Origin: CAZFMJ01 sp964520045
Lineage (GTDB): Bacteria > Elusimicrobiota > Elusimicrobia > Elusimicrobiales > CAZFMJ01
Assembly: GCA_964520045.1 (NCBI GenBank)
Contig: CAZFMJ010000010.1
Location: 1-55,861, forward strand
Length of the DNA: 55,861 nucleotides
Direction: 5' to 3'
Each line of letters opens with the position of its first letter. The stretch's first letter is position 1. Positions 41,912 to 51,302 of this stretch are shown one piece after another. The notes below the pieces were generated by a model, which was not told where the DNA came from, made no database searches, and saw only the letters and a program-made list of their open reading frames with translations. The translations under genes and the position numbers were made by a program.

Positions 41912-42430
41912 ATGCAAGACACGGATAAGCCTGATTTTACCTACCGGCTCTGGCGTTACGACGGAGCTCAGGGCGAACTCATCCCTTTGCTTCAGTCGGC
42001 GCAGGATCATTTCGGCTATATCCCGCGGCGCGCTATCAAGTATATATCCAGCGTGACCCATATACCGGAATCCACCGTATACGGAGTCATTACGTTCTAC
42101 AACCAATTCCGGCTCCACCCCATGGGCAAACACGTGATACGGCTTTGCGTGGGCACGGCATGCCATGTCTCGGGAGCCAAGTTTCTTGTGGAAACGGTTC
42201 AGGACGAGCTTGGAATTGAAGTGGGGGAAACAACGGACGACGGCATTTTCACCTTATCCACGGTGGCATGCCTGGGATGCTGTTCTCTTGCGCCGGTGAT
42301 GATGATCGACGAAGAAACCCACGGAAGGCTTACTCCGGCGGCCGTGCGCAAGATTCTGCGCGGAATACGCCGCGCGGAGAAGGAAAAAGATGCGGGAACA
42401 GCGGGCGAGGTTAAACTTAAAAATGCGTAA
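41912..42430 (+). CDS. NuoE-like thioredoxin-fold [2Fe-2S] subunit
   Basis: The 172-residue protein has an N-terminal helical bundle and a thioredoxin-like domain with the cluster ligands in LCVGTACHVSG (CX4C) and ACLGCCSLAP (CX3C), exactly the NuoE/HndA/HydC pattern. In complex I and in bifurcating hydrogenases this subunit carries a low-potential [2Fe-2S] centre next to the flavin of the NuoF subunit. AAAGGAAG precedes the ATG by 8 nt. It overlaps the NuoF-like start by 8 nt (ATGCGTAA), indicating coupled translation. NuoF- and NuoG-like genes follow, but no membrane subunits of complex I are present. Confidence 0.92.
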   Translation: MQDTDKPDFTYRLWRYDGAQGELIPLLQSAQDHFGYIPRRAIKYISSVTHIPESTVYGVITFYNQFRLHPMGKHVIRLCVGTACHVSGAKFLVETVQDELGIEVGETTDDGIFTLSTVACLGCCSLAPVMMIDEETHGRLTPAAVRKILRGIRRAEKEKDAGTAGEVKLKNA

Positions 42431-44210
42431 AATTATAGTAGGGATGGGAACCTGCGGCCTTTCCGCGGGAGCGCGCGACGTTTATAACACCATGGAAAAT
42501 CTGCTTTCAAAAGGGCAGCCCGGACACGGATGCGCCGAACTTTCGATAACCGGCTGCATCGGCATGTGCTATCGCGAGCCGCTTGTTGAAATTCGCGACA
42601 ACGGCAGCCGCATTATTTACGGCGAAGTCAAGCCTGACCGCGCCCGCGAGATAGTGGAAAAACACCTCATACAGGGCAAAATTTTGGATGACTGCGTAGT
42701 GTACAGCGAAGACGCCGCCGGCAATGCCGGAGGCGCGGAAAAAGATTTTCTTGCTTTGCAGAAGCGCATAGTTCTGCGGAACTGCGGCATCATTAATCCC
42801 GACCTGATAGGCGATTATGAAGTTTCGGGAGGATATCAGGCGCTCAGGAAAGCGCTGCTTGAGATGTCTCCTCCCGGTATAATCGAAGAAGTAAAGGCTT
42901 CGGGACTGCGCGGCCGCGGGGGAGCGGGATTTCCCACCGGCCTTAAGTGGTCTTTTGCGGCCGCGAATAAAAGCTCGACCAAATACATTGTCTGCAATGC
43001 CGACGAGGGGGATCCGGGCGCATTCATGGACCGCAGCGTTCTGGAAGGCGATCCTCATTCCGTTCTTGAAGGCATGATAATCTGCTCGTGCGCCATAGGC
43101 TCGAATTTCGGGTATATTTACTGCCGGGCGGAATATCCGCTGGCAATAAAGCGGCTTACGTCGGCCATTGAAGACGCCAGGAAGAAGGGGTATCTCGGGA
43201 AAAACATACTCGGGTCCGGACATGATTTTGACGTGAAAATCAAACAGGGAGCCGGAGCATTCGTGTGCGGCGAAGAAACCGCGCTTTTTGCCTCTATCGA
43301 AGGCGAGCGGGGAATGCCGCGCATCCGGCCCCCGTTCCCCGCCGAAAAGGGACTCTGGCAGAAACCCACCAATAATAATAACGTCGAAACATACGCGAAC
43401 ATTCCGTGGATACTGGTAAACGGAGCGGCGGCATATGCCGCGTACGGCACGGAAAAAAGCAGGGGAACCAAGGTATTCGCTCTTGCCGGAAGAGTCGTAA
43501 GAGGGGGGTTAGCCGAAGTGCCGATGGGAACCACAATTAATGAGCTCGTATTCGGCATCGGCGGAGGAATAAAGGAAGGCAAAAAGTTTAAGGCGGTGCA
43601 GATGGGCGGCCCCTCAGGCGGATGCATTCCGCATACGCTCGGCAATACGCCTGTTGATTTTGAGAATATTCCCAAGACCGGCGCCATTATGGGGTCGGGC
43701 GGAATGATTGTGATGGATGAGTCGACCTGCATGGTGGATATAGCGAGGTTCTTTTTGGACTTTACCCAGACCGAATCATGCGGAAAATGCACATTCTGCC
43801 GCATCGGCACCCTGCGTATGCTGGAGATTCTTGAGCGGATAACCCGGGGAGAAGGCCGCCGCGAAGACATAGACAAACTTAAAATCCTTGCGGTTCAAAT
43901 CAAGGAAGCAAGCCTCTGCGGTCTCGGCCAAACCGCGCCGAATCCGGTGCTCACGACGATTCAATATTTCGGCAACGAATACGAGTCTCATATACAGGAC
44001 AAAAAATGCCCCGCTAAGAGCTGCGGGCTGCTGGTTGAATATTTTATCGACCCGGCCAAATGCAGCGGATGCACTCTTTGCGCCCGGAACTGCGCGTCAA
44101 ACGCTATAACCGGCAAGCCCAAGCAGCCGCATGTAATAAACCAGGCCGGCTGTATCAAATGCGGCAAATGCATCACCAGCTGCACGTTCGGCGCCGTGCA
44201 TAAAAAATAG
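42423..44210 (+). CDS. NuoF-like FMN/NAD(H)-binding subunit with extra ferredoxin domains
   Basis: The 595-residue protein combines an N-terminal thioredoxin-like [2Fe-2S] domain (GMGTCGLSAG, SITGCIGMC), the NuoF core (GRGGAGFPTGLKW, CNADEGDPGAFMDRS, GAGAFVCGEETALFASIEGE), the N3 cluster motif ESCGKCTFCRIGT with its distal Cys in LCGLGQ, and a C-terminal two-cluster ferredoxin (CSGCTLCARNC and CIKCGKCITSC). This is the architecture of HydB/HndC-type subunits, in which the flavin can bifurcate electrons between NAD(H) and ferredoxin. The start at 42423 fits the 8-nt overlap better than the longer frame from 42390. It most likely forms a soluble complex with its neighbours. Confidence 0.92.
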   Translation: MRKIIVGMGTCGLSAGARDVYNTMENLLSKGQPGHGCAELSITGCIGMCYREPLVEIRDNGSRIIYGEVKPDRAREIVEKHLIQGKILDDCVVYSEDAAGNAGGAEKDFLALQKRIVLRNCGIINPDLIGDYEVSGGYQALRKALLEMSPPGIIEEVKASGLRGRGGAGFPTGLKWSFAAANKSSTKYIVCNADEGDPGAFMDRSVLEGDPHSVLEGMIICSCAIGSNFGYIYCRAEYPLAIKRLTSAIEDARKKGYLGKNILGSGHDFDVKIKQGAGAFVCGEETALFASIEGERGMPRIRPPFPAEKGLWQKPTNNNNVETYANIPWILVNGAAAYAAYGTEKSRGTKVFALAGRVVRGGLAEVPMGTTINELVFGIGGGIKEGKKFKAVQMGGPSGGCIPHTLGNTPVDFENIPKTGAIMGSGGMIVMDESTCMVDIARFFLDFTQTESCGKCTFCRIGTLRMLEILERITRGEGRREDIDKLKILAVQIKEASLCGLGQTAPNPVLTTIQYFGNEYESHIQDKKCPAKSCGLLVEYFIDPAKCSGCTLCARNCASNAITGKPKQPHVINQAGCIKCGKCITSCTFGAVHKK

Positions 44211-44236
44211 GGGATATTATCCATTAGGAACTTATT

Positions 44237-47200
44237 ATGGCAACCGTTTCAATAGAAATAAATGGTCAAAAGATAAAAGCGGACTCTGAAAAAACTATTC
44301 TGGAAATTGTCGGCGAGAATAACCTTGACAAGATACCCACGCTTTGCCACTCGCCGGAACTTAAGCCTTACGGCTCATGCTTTCTCTGCGTAGTGGAAGT
44401 GGCCGGACGTCCCAATCTTTTGCCGGCATGCGCCACCCGTGTCGCCGAAGGAATGAGCATTACAACGCGCAGCGAGCGGATAAATAAATCCAGGCGCACC
44501 GCGCTTGAATTCCTTATGTCAAACCATTATGCCGACTGCGTTTCGCCGTGCGCGGCCGCCTGTCCCGCCGGAGTGGATTGCCAGGGGTATGTCGCCCTTG
44601 CCGCTATGGGGCATTATCCTCAGGCTTTGCGCGTGATAAGAGAGATGAATCCCCTGCCTGCGGTCTGCGGCAGGGTATGCGTTAGAAAGTGTGAAATTGA
44701 GTGCCGGCGGTCGGATATAGACGAACCGGTCGGCATAAATAATATAAAAAGATTTGTGAGCGACAGCCCCGGCGCATATGACGATGCGCCGGCAAGAATG
44801 CCTTCGCGCGGCAAATCCGTGGGCATTGTCGGAGCCGGACCGGCCGGACTTACCGCCGCATGGTATCTGGGCATAAAAGGATACGACCCTGTTATATACG
44901 AGGCCATGCCTAAAGCGGGCGGAATGCTGCGCTACGGCATTCCGGAATACCGCCTGCCTAAAGATGTTATCGACAAGGAAATAGAATATATCAAACGGGC
45001 GGGATGCGAGATTAAGACGGACGTTAATGTGGGCAAAAACATTACGCTTGACGGGCTCATGAAAAAGCATGCCGCCGTTTTCGTGGCGGCCGGAGCCATG
45101 GGAAGCAAAGGCATGGGCGTAAAGGGAGAAGAAACAACAGCCGGAGTGATGAAGGGTGTGGATTTTCTCATATTAAAAACCGAAAACCGCGAATCCATGA
45201 AGGGCATTATTGTCGTAGTGGGAGGCGGAAACACCGCCATCGACGTTGCCCGAACGTCATGGCGGCTCGGCGCGGACAGGGTTATCGTATTATACCGGCG
45301 CACAAAAGCCGAAATGCCGGCCGATAAACTTGAAATTGAGGACTGCCTTAAAGAAGGAATTGAAATAATGGAACTTGCCGCTCCGGTCGGCATTGAGTCT
45401 GAAAACGGCAGGCTTAAAGCGCTTAAATGCATCAGGATGAAGCTGGGCGAACCGGATTCCTCGGGAAGAAGAAAACCCGTTCCGCAGGAAGGTTCCGAAT
45501 TCGTGCTTCCGTGCGATATAGCCGTATCGGCCATAGGCCAGGAACCGGTGCTTACCGGGCTTATCGGAGGCGAATGCTCTCCCAAAACAACGAAATGGAA
45601 TACAATCGCCTCCGATCCTGTAACTATGAGAACGAATGTGGAAGGTCTTTATGCCGGCGGAGACGCCGCAGATGACGGGCCCACGGTAGTTGTGGACGCC
45701 GTACGCGACGGCCGCCGGGCCGCGCAGTCCATACATGAATATCTCAGCGGCGAAAAGCCGCAGGACAAACCCTTTGCGGTCAGCAAAAGTTTCTGGGCCA
45801 AACCCGGTTCTCCGGAACTTGGCGAGATAAAAGAAGCCGTGCGCCGCGAGGCGCATGAGATAAGCATAGACGAGCGCCGCGGAAATTTCAGCGAAGTGTC
45901 TAAAGGTTACGAGTATGAAGACCTTGCTCATGAATGCGGCAGATGTCTTTCATGCGGATGCATTGTTTACGACCGGTGCGATCTGCGGCTTTATGCCGGA
46001 GAATACGGCGTAGATATGACCCGTTTTGCAGGCTATGTCCGCAAACATAAAATCGACGACCGCCATCCTTACGTGGTTTATGATCCCAATAAATGCATCC
46101 TGTGCGCGCGCTGTATCCGCACATGCGAGCGCGTTCTGCCCATATCCGCTCTTGGTCTGGTGGGACGCGGGTTTAAAACCGAAATGCGGCCTGCCATGAA
46201 TGATCCTCTTTCCGAGACGAATTGCATAAGCTGCGGCAATTGCGTGTCCGCATGCCCGACCGGAGCTCTTACGGTTAAATTCCCTTTTCCGGGCCGGGCA
46301 TGCCTGCCGACCGAGGATATCTCCACGCATTGCGCCTTCTGCTCCATAGGATGCGGACTTACGGTAAAACGTACGGGCAACCGGTATTACACCGCTCCCG
46401 CCGAAGGTCCGGGTAACTATCTGTGCCGTTACGGCCGTTTCGGAACCGAACTTTTTACGGCCATGCGTCGCATTGCCGATCCCATGGCTCTTGAACAGGG
46501 CAGGCACAAAAATATCGCTGTTTCGGAAGCCTGCGCAAAAACGGCCGCCGCATTAAAAAAAACCGCGGAGAAATACGGGCCTGCCTCGGTCGGCGTTTTT
46601 GTTTCGCCGGAACTTTCAAATGAAGAAATGTATCTCGCCGCCAGAATAGCGCGAGAAGGCATCGGCACCAACAATATAAGTTCGCTCAGCCTGCTTTGCG
46701 CGGATACGGATTCAGGCGCTTTGGACGGCTCGCTGGGATTTACCGCTTCCACCTCGGGAATGGAATCCCTTGACACGGCAGATTTGGTCGTGTGCAATAA
46801 TACCGACACGCAAAACGAACATCTTATTTTAAGCGTTCAGATCATAAAAGCCGTAAGGGCGGGGGCAAAGCTGATAATCTCCGGGTCGACCGGCGATTCC
46901 ATGGCCGGTTCGGCTAAAATCCGGTTTGACCCGATGCGCGGACGTTCAGCTCTCCTCTGGAACGGCGTCATACAGGTTCTGCTCGACCGCGGCTTTTTTG
47001 ACCGAGGCGGCGTTAAGAAGCTGCAGGGAGGCGACAAATTCTTAAGCGACATTTTTGATTATACCGCCTCGTCAATTTCCGATGTTACGGGAGTGGAAGA
47101 ACGCAAAATTAAAGAGGCCGCGGACTTGATATCAGCCTCTAAAAAGATTGTGTTTGTTCATTGTCCTGACCGGTCTCTTGACCGTTCCCCGGGAGACATA

Positions 47201-47932
47201 ACGGTTCTTGCAAATCTCCTGATTCTGCTTCGTTCAAAAGGGATTGAAGCCGATATAATTCTGCCTTATACCGGAGCAAACGGCGCGGCGATGGAAGTTA
47301 CAGGGGCAGATCCCAAGTTTTGTCCAGGCAGACTGCCGTCCGGCGCTATGCCCGGAGCAGGCGGCCGGCGCGAGCTTTTCAACATGCTTAAAGAGGGAAA
47401 AATCAAAGCCGCGCTTATTATCGGCGAAGATCCTATGCGCGACGATAAAACAGCCTCCTATTTCGGCAATATCGAATTTCTGGCCGCCGCAGACTGGTGT
47501 GTGACGGAAACGACTCTTGCGGCGGATATAGTTCTGCCCTGCTCAACTTTTTTTGAGAGCGACGGAAAACGTATCAATTTTGAAAGCGCGCTTATACGCT
47601 ATACTAAAGCGGTAGAACCGCTCTGCGGCATACCTTCATGGAAAATGCTTGCCGGACTTGCGGAAGCTTTCGCAATCAAAGATATAGGAAAATCATTCGA
47701 CGCCGTTTCCTCCGGCCTTGACGCGGTAGTGCGGGCCGGCGTCGGCGACTTTGCAAAATTCTACTGGAATACCGGCCAAAAGCGGGGCAAAAGCGCCGTC
47801 CAACAGCTGAAAGTCGCGGACGTGCGCACAAAACCAAGCCCCGTTTCGCCTCCCCTTACCATAAGCGGCTACTATAAACGCCGGATAATAGACGTAGGCC
47901 GGCATTTCCGCGTGCAGAGTCTGCGCGTATAA
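44237..47932 (+). CDS. Giant fused NuoG/formate-dehydrogenase-like and GltD-like oxidoreductase subunit
   Basis: The 1231-residue protein has, in order: a NuoG-type [2Fe-2S] domain (1-80; PTLCHS, YGSCFLC); a GltD/NfnB-like part with an Fe-S Cys region (CSAACPAGVD-type, here CAAACPAGVD, then CGRVCVRKCEIEC), FAD motif VGIVGAGPAGLTAA (about 195) and NAD(P)H motif VVVGGGNTAIDVA (about 325); a two-cluster ferredoxin (CILCARCIRTC about 619; CISCGNCVSACP about 662); and a molybdopterin-oxidoreductase-like half with a cluster motif HCAFCSIGCG (about 697). At the place of the formate dehydrogenase Cys/Sec-His pair it reads LLCADTDSG, so the His is missing. An NAD(H)/NADP(H)/ferredoxin transhydrogenase similar in idea to the Sporomusa-type Nfn is the best hypothesis. 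Confidence 0.85.
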   Translation: MATVSIEINGQKIKADSEKTILEIVGENNLDKIPTLCHSPELKPYGSCFLCVVEVAGRPNLLPACATRVAEGMSITTRSERINKSRRTALEFLMSNHYADCVSPCAAACPAGVDCQGYVALAAMGHYPQALRVIREMNPLPAVCGRVCVRKCEIECRRSDIDEPVGINNIKRFVSDSPGAYDDAPARMPSRGKSVGIVGAGPAGLTAAWYLGIKGYDPVIYEAMPKAGGMLRYGIPEYRLPKDVIDKEIEYIKRAGCEIKTDVNVGKNITLDGLMKKHAAVFVAAGAMGSKGMGVKGEETTAGVMKGVDFLILKTENRESMKGIIVVVGGGNTAIDVARTSWRLGADRVIVLYRRTKAEMPADKLEIEDCLKEGIEIMELAAPVGIESENGRLKALKCIRMKLGEPDSSGRRKPVPQEGSEFVLPCDIAVSAIGQEPVLTGLIGGECSPKTTKWNTIASDPVTMRTNVEGLYAGGDAADDGPTVVVDAVRDGRRAAQSIHEYLSGEKPQDKPFAVSKSFWAKPGSPELGEIKEAVRREAHEISIDERRGNFSEVSKGYEYEDLAHECGRCLSCGCIVYDRCDLRLYAGEYGVDMTRFAGYVRKHKIDDRHPYVVYDPNKCILCARCIRTCERVLPISALGLVGRGFKTEMRPAMNDPLSETNCISCGNCVSACPTGALTVKFPFPGRACLPTEDISTHCAFCSIGCGLTVKRTGNRYYTAPAEGPGNYLCRYGRFGTELFTAMRRIADPMALEQGRHKNIAVSEACAKTAAALKKTAEKYGPASVGVFVSPELSNEEMYLAARIAREGIGTNNISSLSLLCADTDSGALDGSLGFTASTSGMESLDTADLVVCNNTDTQNEHLILSVQIIKAVRAGAKLIISGSTGDSMAGSAKIRFDPMRGRSALLWNGVIQVLLDRGFFDRGGVKKLQGGDKFLSDIFDYTASSISDVTGVEERKIKEAADLISASKKIVFVHCPDRSLDRSPGDITVLANLLILLRSKGIEADIILPYTGANGAAMEVTGADPKFCPGRLPSGAMPGAGGRRELFNMLKEGKIKAALIIGEDPMRDDKTASYFGNIEFLAAADWCVTETTLAADIVLPCSTFFESDGKRINFESALIRYTKAVEPLCGIPSWKMLAGLAEAFAIKDIGKSFDAVSSGLDAVVRAGVGDFAKFYWNTGQKRGKSAVQQLKVADVRTKPSPVSPPLTISGYYKRRIIDVGRHFRVQSLRV

Positions 47933-49908
47933 TGAACATCCATCCCGAAGAAATTTTAGGCCTCATTGAAAAAAGCTTTCCTTATGTCTGCCTGACCGGC
48001 GACAACGGAAAGCTTCTTTATGCCAGCCGGATGCTGCTTTCCGAGTGCGGCATGGAATCCGGCGGCATTGAAGAAAAGGATATCTACAGCCTGTCGGCGC
48101 GCAATTCAGCGGACCGCATTTCGGCCGCCATGCGCGACGCCCGCGATGCCGGCAAAGCAAAAGCTACGATAGTCCTAGCCGGCACAACCAGCCGTTTCAT
48201 GGAACTGAATGTAAACCATATCAAGGGGAAAGACGGAGAATTCTTCGTTTTTTTCGGCTCGCACGGCATTACCCTCAGCGCGGCTTCGGAATGGGAAAAA
48301 AATGAACGCATAAAGGAACTCTCATGCATCTATGCGGTCTCGGAACTGATTGAAACGTCCCGCACCGTTCAGAATTTTTTTGCGGATCTTCCCAAATGCC
48401 TCTGCCAGGGGATGTGTCATCCGGAACAGGCGCTTGTTTATTCCATTTATCAGGGACAGGAATACGGAAATAAAGAGCGTATTGTAAAATATATTAAAAC
48501 GGACATTATAGTTTCCAGCCAAAACGCAGGGGAAATCAGGGTCGGCTACGACAGGGACGACTGCGGCCTGCTTCCTGAAGAACAGAAGATGATGGATGAA
48601 ATAGCGCGGGTGCTCAATATTGCGCTGGAAAGAAAATCTCTCCGGGACAATCTTGTTGTAAAACAGAAAGAAGAAACCGAATTAAAAGAAAGACTCGGGG
48701 AAATGGAGAAAGAAATAGACGCGCGCAAACAGGAGACCGAAGAACAGCGCCGGAAGTTAAGCGCGGTGAACTCATATTTGAGCCGAATCAACCATGACTG
48801 GGAGGAATCAAAAACCCGGCTGGCTACGATATTTGAAGCCATACCCGACAAAGTGGCTCTTATAGACAATCAGCGCAACGTGGTGATGACGAACAGAAAA
48901 AACGTCCCCGTGGGCGATAAATGTTATCACACCTTTTTTTCCAAAGACGTTCCATGCAAGGACTGCCGCCTGTCTAAAATAGCGAAAGAAAAGACTCCCA
49001 TTGCGCTTGAAATCAGCCACGAGGGCATTTTTTACGAGGTCAATGCCTTGCCCATTTTTAATGCCGGGCATGAGGTTGAAGGCATAATTGAATTTTACCG
49101 GGACATAACGCTTGAAAAAACATACGAACAGCAGCTTCAGCAGGCCGATAAACTCGCTTCGCTGGGACAGTTAGTCAGCGGGATAGGCCATGAAATCAAT
49201 AATCCCAATCAGTTTATCAGAGGCAATATTAAAATAATTCAGCAGGCGTTTGAAGGAATTTTGCCGATAATCGACGAATATTACGCGGGGCACCCGGACC
49301 TTAAAATCGCCCGGCTTAAATATGCCTTTTTCCGCGAGCATATAATGACTCTCATGAATGACATGGCTCACGGTTCCGAACGCATAAAGGCGATAGTCGA
49401 CGGACTTAAACGCTTTGCCAGGCGCGACGAGGGCCTGCTCATCGATTCGGTCGACGTAAACACCATTATTGATACGGCCTCGCGTCTGGTTTATAATGAG
49501 GTGCATAAATTCGCCGACCTGATCCTTAATTTAACGCCGGCTATTCCGGTTATCACCGGGAATTCGCAGAAAATTGAGCAGGTCATCGTAAATCTCTTTA
49601 TCAATGCGGGGCAGGCGATGCCGGAAGGCAGACGCGGCTCGATTCACGTAGCCACGCGCGCCGAAGAGGGAAATGTAATAATAGAAGTGACCGACAACGG
49701 CAAGGGCATGGGCGAACAGACATTAAAGCGTATTTTTGACCCCTTTTTCACCACGCGGCGCGCGGGGGGAGGCACGGGTCTGGGACTGGCGATAGCTCAC
49801 AGAATAATAGAGGAACACAGAGGCGGCATATCGGTTACAAGCAAGCTTGACGCGGGAACAACTTTTAAAATTACCCTTCCGGTCAAACCGGCCCAGACTC
49901 CGGTTTAA
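47932..49908 (+). CDS. Soluble PAS-GAF-like sensor histidine kinase
   Basis: The 658-residue cytoplasmic kinase has no membrane segment. An N-terminal PAS domain (about 1-115), a GAF-like region (125-245) and a coiled coil (245-300) precede a second PAS domain (about 300-400) that carries a Cys cluster (KCYHTF then PCKDC, near 330-345). The dimerisation helix has His in VSGIGHEINNPNQF (about 419), and the ATPase domain has VTDNGKGMG and GTGLGLAI. It starts 1 nt inside the stop of the giant subunit and is followed after 14 nt by the AAA+ regulator. The cysteines suggest a bound metal, Fe-S centre or redox disulfide, so it probably senses the state of the electron-transfer system. Confidence 0.87.
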   Translation: MNIHPEEILGLIEKSFPYVCLTGDNGKLLYASRMLLSECGMESGGIEEKDIYSLSARNSADRISAAMRDARDAGKAKATIVLAGTTSRFMELNVNHIKGKDGEFFVFFGSHGITLSAASEWEKNERIKELSCIYAVSELIETSRTVQNFFADLPKCLCQGMCHPEQALVYSIYQGQEYGNKERIVKYIKTDIIVSSQNAGEIRVGYDRDDCGLLPEEQKMMDEIARVLNIALERKSLRDNLVVKQKEETELKERLGEMEKEIDARKQETEEQRRKLSAVNSYLSRINHDWEESKTRLATIFEAIPDKVALIDNQRNVVMTNRKNVPVGDKCYHTFFSKDVPCKDCRLSKIAKEKTPIALEISHEGIFYEVNALPIFNAGHEVEGIIEFYRDITLEKTYEQQLQQADKLASLGQLVSGIGHEINNPNQFIRGNIKIIQQAFEGILPIIDEYYAGHPDLKIARLKYAFFREHIMTLMNDMAHGSERIKAIVDGLKRFARRDEGLLIDSVDVNTIIDTASRLVYNEVHKFADLILNLTPAIPVITGNSQKIEQVIVNLFINAGQAMPEGRRGSIHVATRAEEGNVIIEVTDNGKGMGEQTLKRIFDPFFTTRRAGGGTGLGLAIAHRIIEEHRGGISVTSKLDAGTTFKITLPVKPAQTPV

Positions 49909-49922
49909 CAACCTATGACAAT

Positions 49923-51302
49923 ATGAACAGAGTCCTCATAGTTGACGATGATATAGCCGTAACAAATTACCTGATGGTTTTTTTGATGCAGGCCGAAAGA
50001 TACGAAAGCATCATCGTTAATGATTCACGCGAGACGGAGGGGGTTCTCAAACAGGGCGGATTCGACGCCATTCTGCTTGATATGGATATGCCCAATATCA
50101 GCGGCATAGATATTCTGCAGGCCGTTCATGACAAAGGCATCAATATTCCGGTGATAGTCCTCACGGGGGTAAGCGATGTGGATTTGGCCGTGAGGGCGAT
50201 GAAACTCGGGGCGTTTGATTATCTTACCAAGCCGGTTGATGAAGACAAACTCTTAAAGGTTCTTGAGGACGCCATAAAACACCGCAGTATTAAACAGTCA
50301 ATAAGCATGCTGCCCGCAAAACCCAGACAGGAAGATTTGATTCACAGCGACGCGTTCGCATATTTTCCCACTCAGGATCCGGCTACCATACGCCTTTACC
50401 ATGAGGCTGAGCAGATGGCAAACGGGGATTTCTGCATTTTCATCTGGGGAGAACGCGGCACGTACAAAGAAATGCTTGCGCGGGCAATCCACTGTATAAG
50501 CGGCAGAAAAAACGGACCGTTTGTGTCGGTCGACGCGGCCGCCCGCGGACTTGAAAAATTCCCCGCCGAATTTTTCGGACAGGCGCGGGACTGGAGCGGA
50601 GAGCGGGCAGATGCCCCCGGACTGATTGAGCGGGCTGAAGGCGGAACGCTTTTCCTTGACGAGATAGACCTTCTCCCGATACCGATGCAGGTGCGTCTTA
50701 AACGGTTTATACAGTCAGGCGAATTTTACCGGGAAAGTTCAACCAAAATTCAGAAGGGGAATGTGCGCGTCATAGCGGCTTCCCATCACGACCTTGCCCG
50801 TGAATATTATAAAGACGCGTTCTCGCGCGACCTCCTTTATCACCTTATGACGAATTCACTGCGCGTTCCCGCCCTTCATGAACGCCGCGGCGATATCCCG
50901 CTCCTCGCCGGTTATTTTCTGAAGGAGGAAGCGAAGCAATCGGGGAAAAATATCGCGGATATTTCGCCTGACCTTATTGAATTTTTAAGAAATTATGATT
51001 TCCGCGATAATGTCCGCGAACTACGGAGCATCATAGCTTCCGCCGTAATTAATGAAACCGGCGGCATGCTTACCTCAGGGGCTCTTCCCGATTATCTGCG
51101 GAAAATGATAATGCCGGAACAAGGCGCCCAGGCGGAAAAATTCTGCCCGCGCAGGCTTATTGAAATTGAGCGCGAATATATCCTCAAAATGCTGGCATAT
51201 TTCCGCAATGACAAGCCGCGGGCGGCCGAAGCTTTGGGGATGAGCATTGAAGAAATGGAAGCTGTTATGAATGAAAAAGAAAAACCGGCGGCCGATGAAT
51301 AA
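49923..51302 (+). CDS. NtrC-like response regulator with degenerate sigma-54 interaction motifs
   Basis: The 459-residue protein has a receiver domain (VDDDIAVTN; phospho-Asp in DAILLDMDMPNISG; Lys in YLTKPVDED), an AAA+ domain and a C-terminal Fis-type helix-turn-helix region (NDKPRAAEALGMSIEEMEAV). The Walker A segment reads GERGTYKE rather than GESGTGKE (near 175), and the GAFTGA loop that touches sigma-54 is replaced by ARDWSGER (near 222). Walker B (LFLDEIDLLP) and the arginine-finger region (FSRDLLYHL) remain. It is therefore unlikely to activate sigma-54 promoters in the standard way and may act as a repressor or DNA-bound switch. It probably pairs with the kinase 14 nt upstream. Confidence 0.85.
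   Translation: MNRVLIVDDDIAVTNYLMVFLMQAERYESIIVNDSRETEGVLKQGGFDAILLDMDMPNISGIDILQAVHDKGINIPVIVLTGVSDVDLAVRAMKLGAFDYLTKPVDEDKLLKVLEDAIKHRSIKQSISMLPAKPRQEDLIHSDAFAYFPTQDPATIRLYHEAEQMANGDFCIFIWGERGTYKEMLARAIHCISGRKNGPFVSVDAAARGLEKFPAEFFGQARDWSGERADAPGLIERAEGGTLFLDEIDLLPIPMQVRLKRFIQSGEFYRESSTKIQKGNVRVIAASHHDLAREYYKDAFSRDLLYHLMTNSLRVPALHERRGDIPLLAGYFLKEEAKQSGKNIADISPDLIEFLRNYDFRDNVRELRSIIASAVINETGGMLTSGALPDYLRKMIMPEQGAQAEKFCPRRLIEIEREYILKMLAYFRNDKPRAAEALGMSIEEMEAVMNEKEKPAADE

Noticed and set aside
40902..47932. Operon read as a complete NAD(P)-reducing hydrogenase or formate dehydrogenase
   Set aside because: No H-cluster motifs (TSCCPxW, MPCxxKxxE, ECPGGC) are present, and the Mo-domain lacks the Cys/Sec-His pair of formate dehydrogenases.
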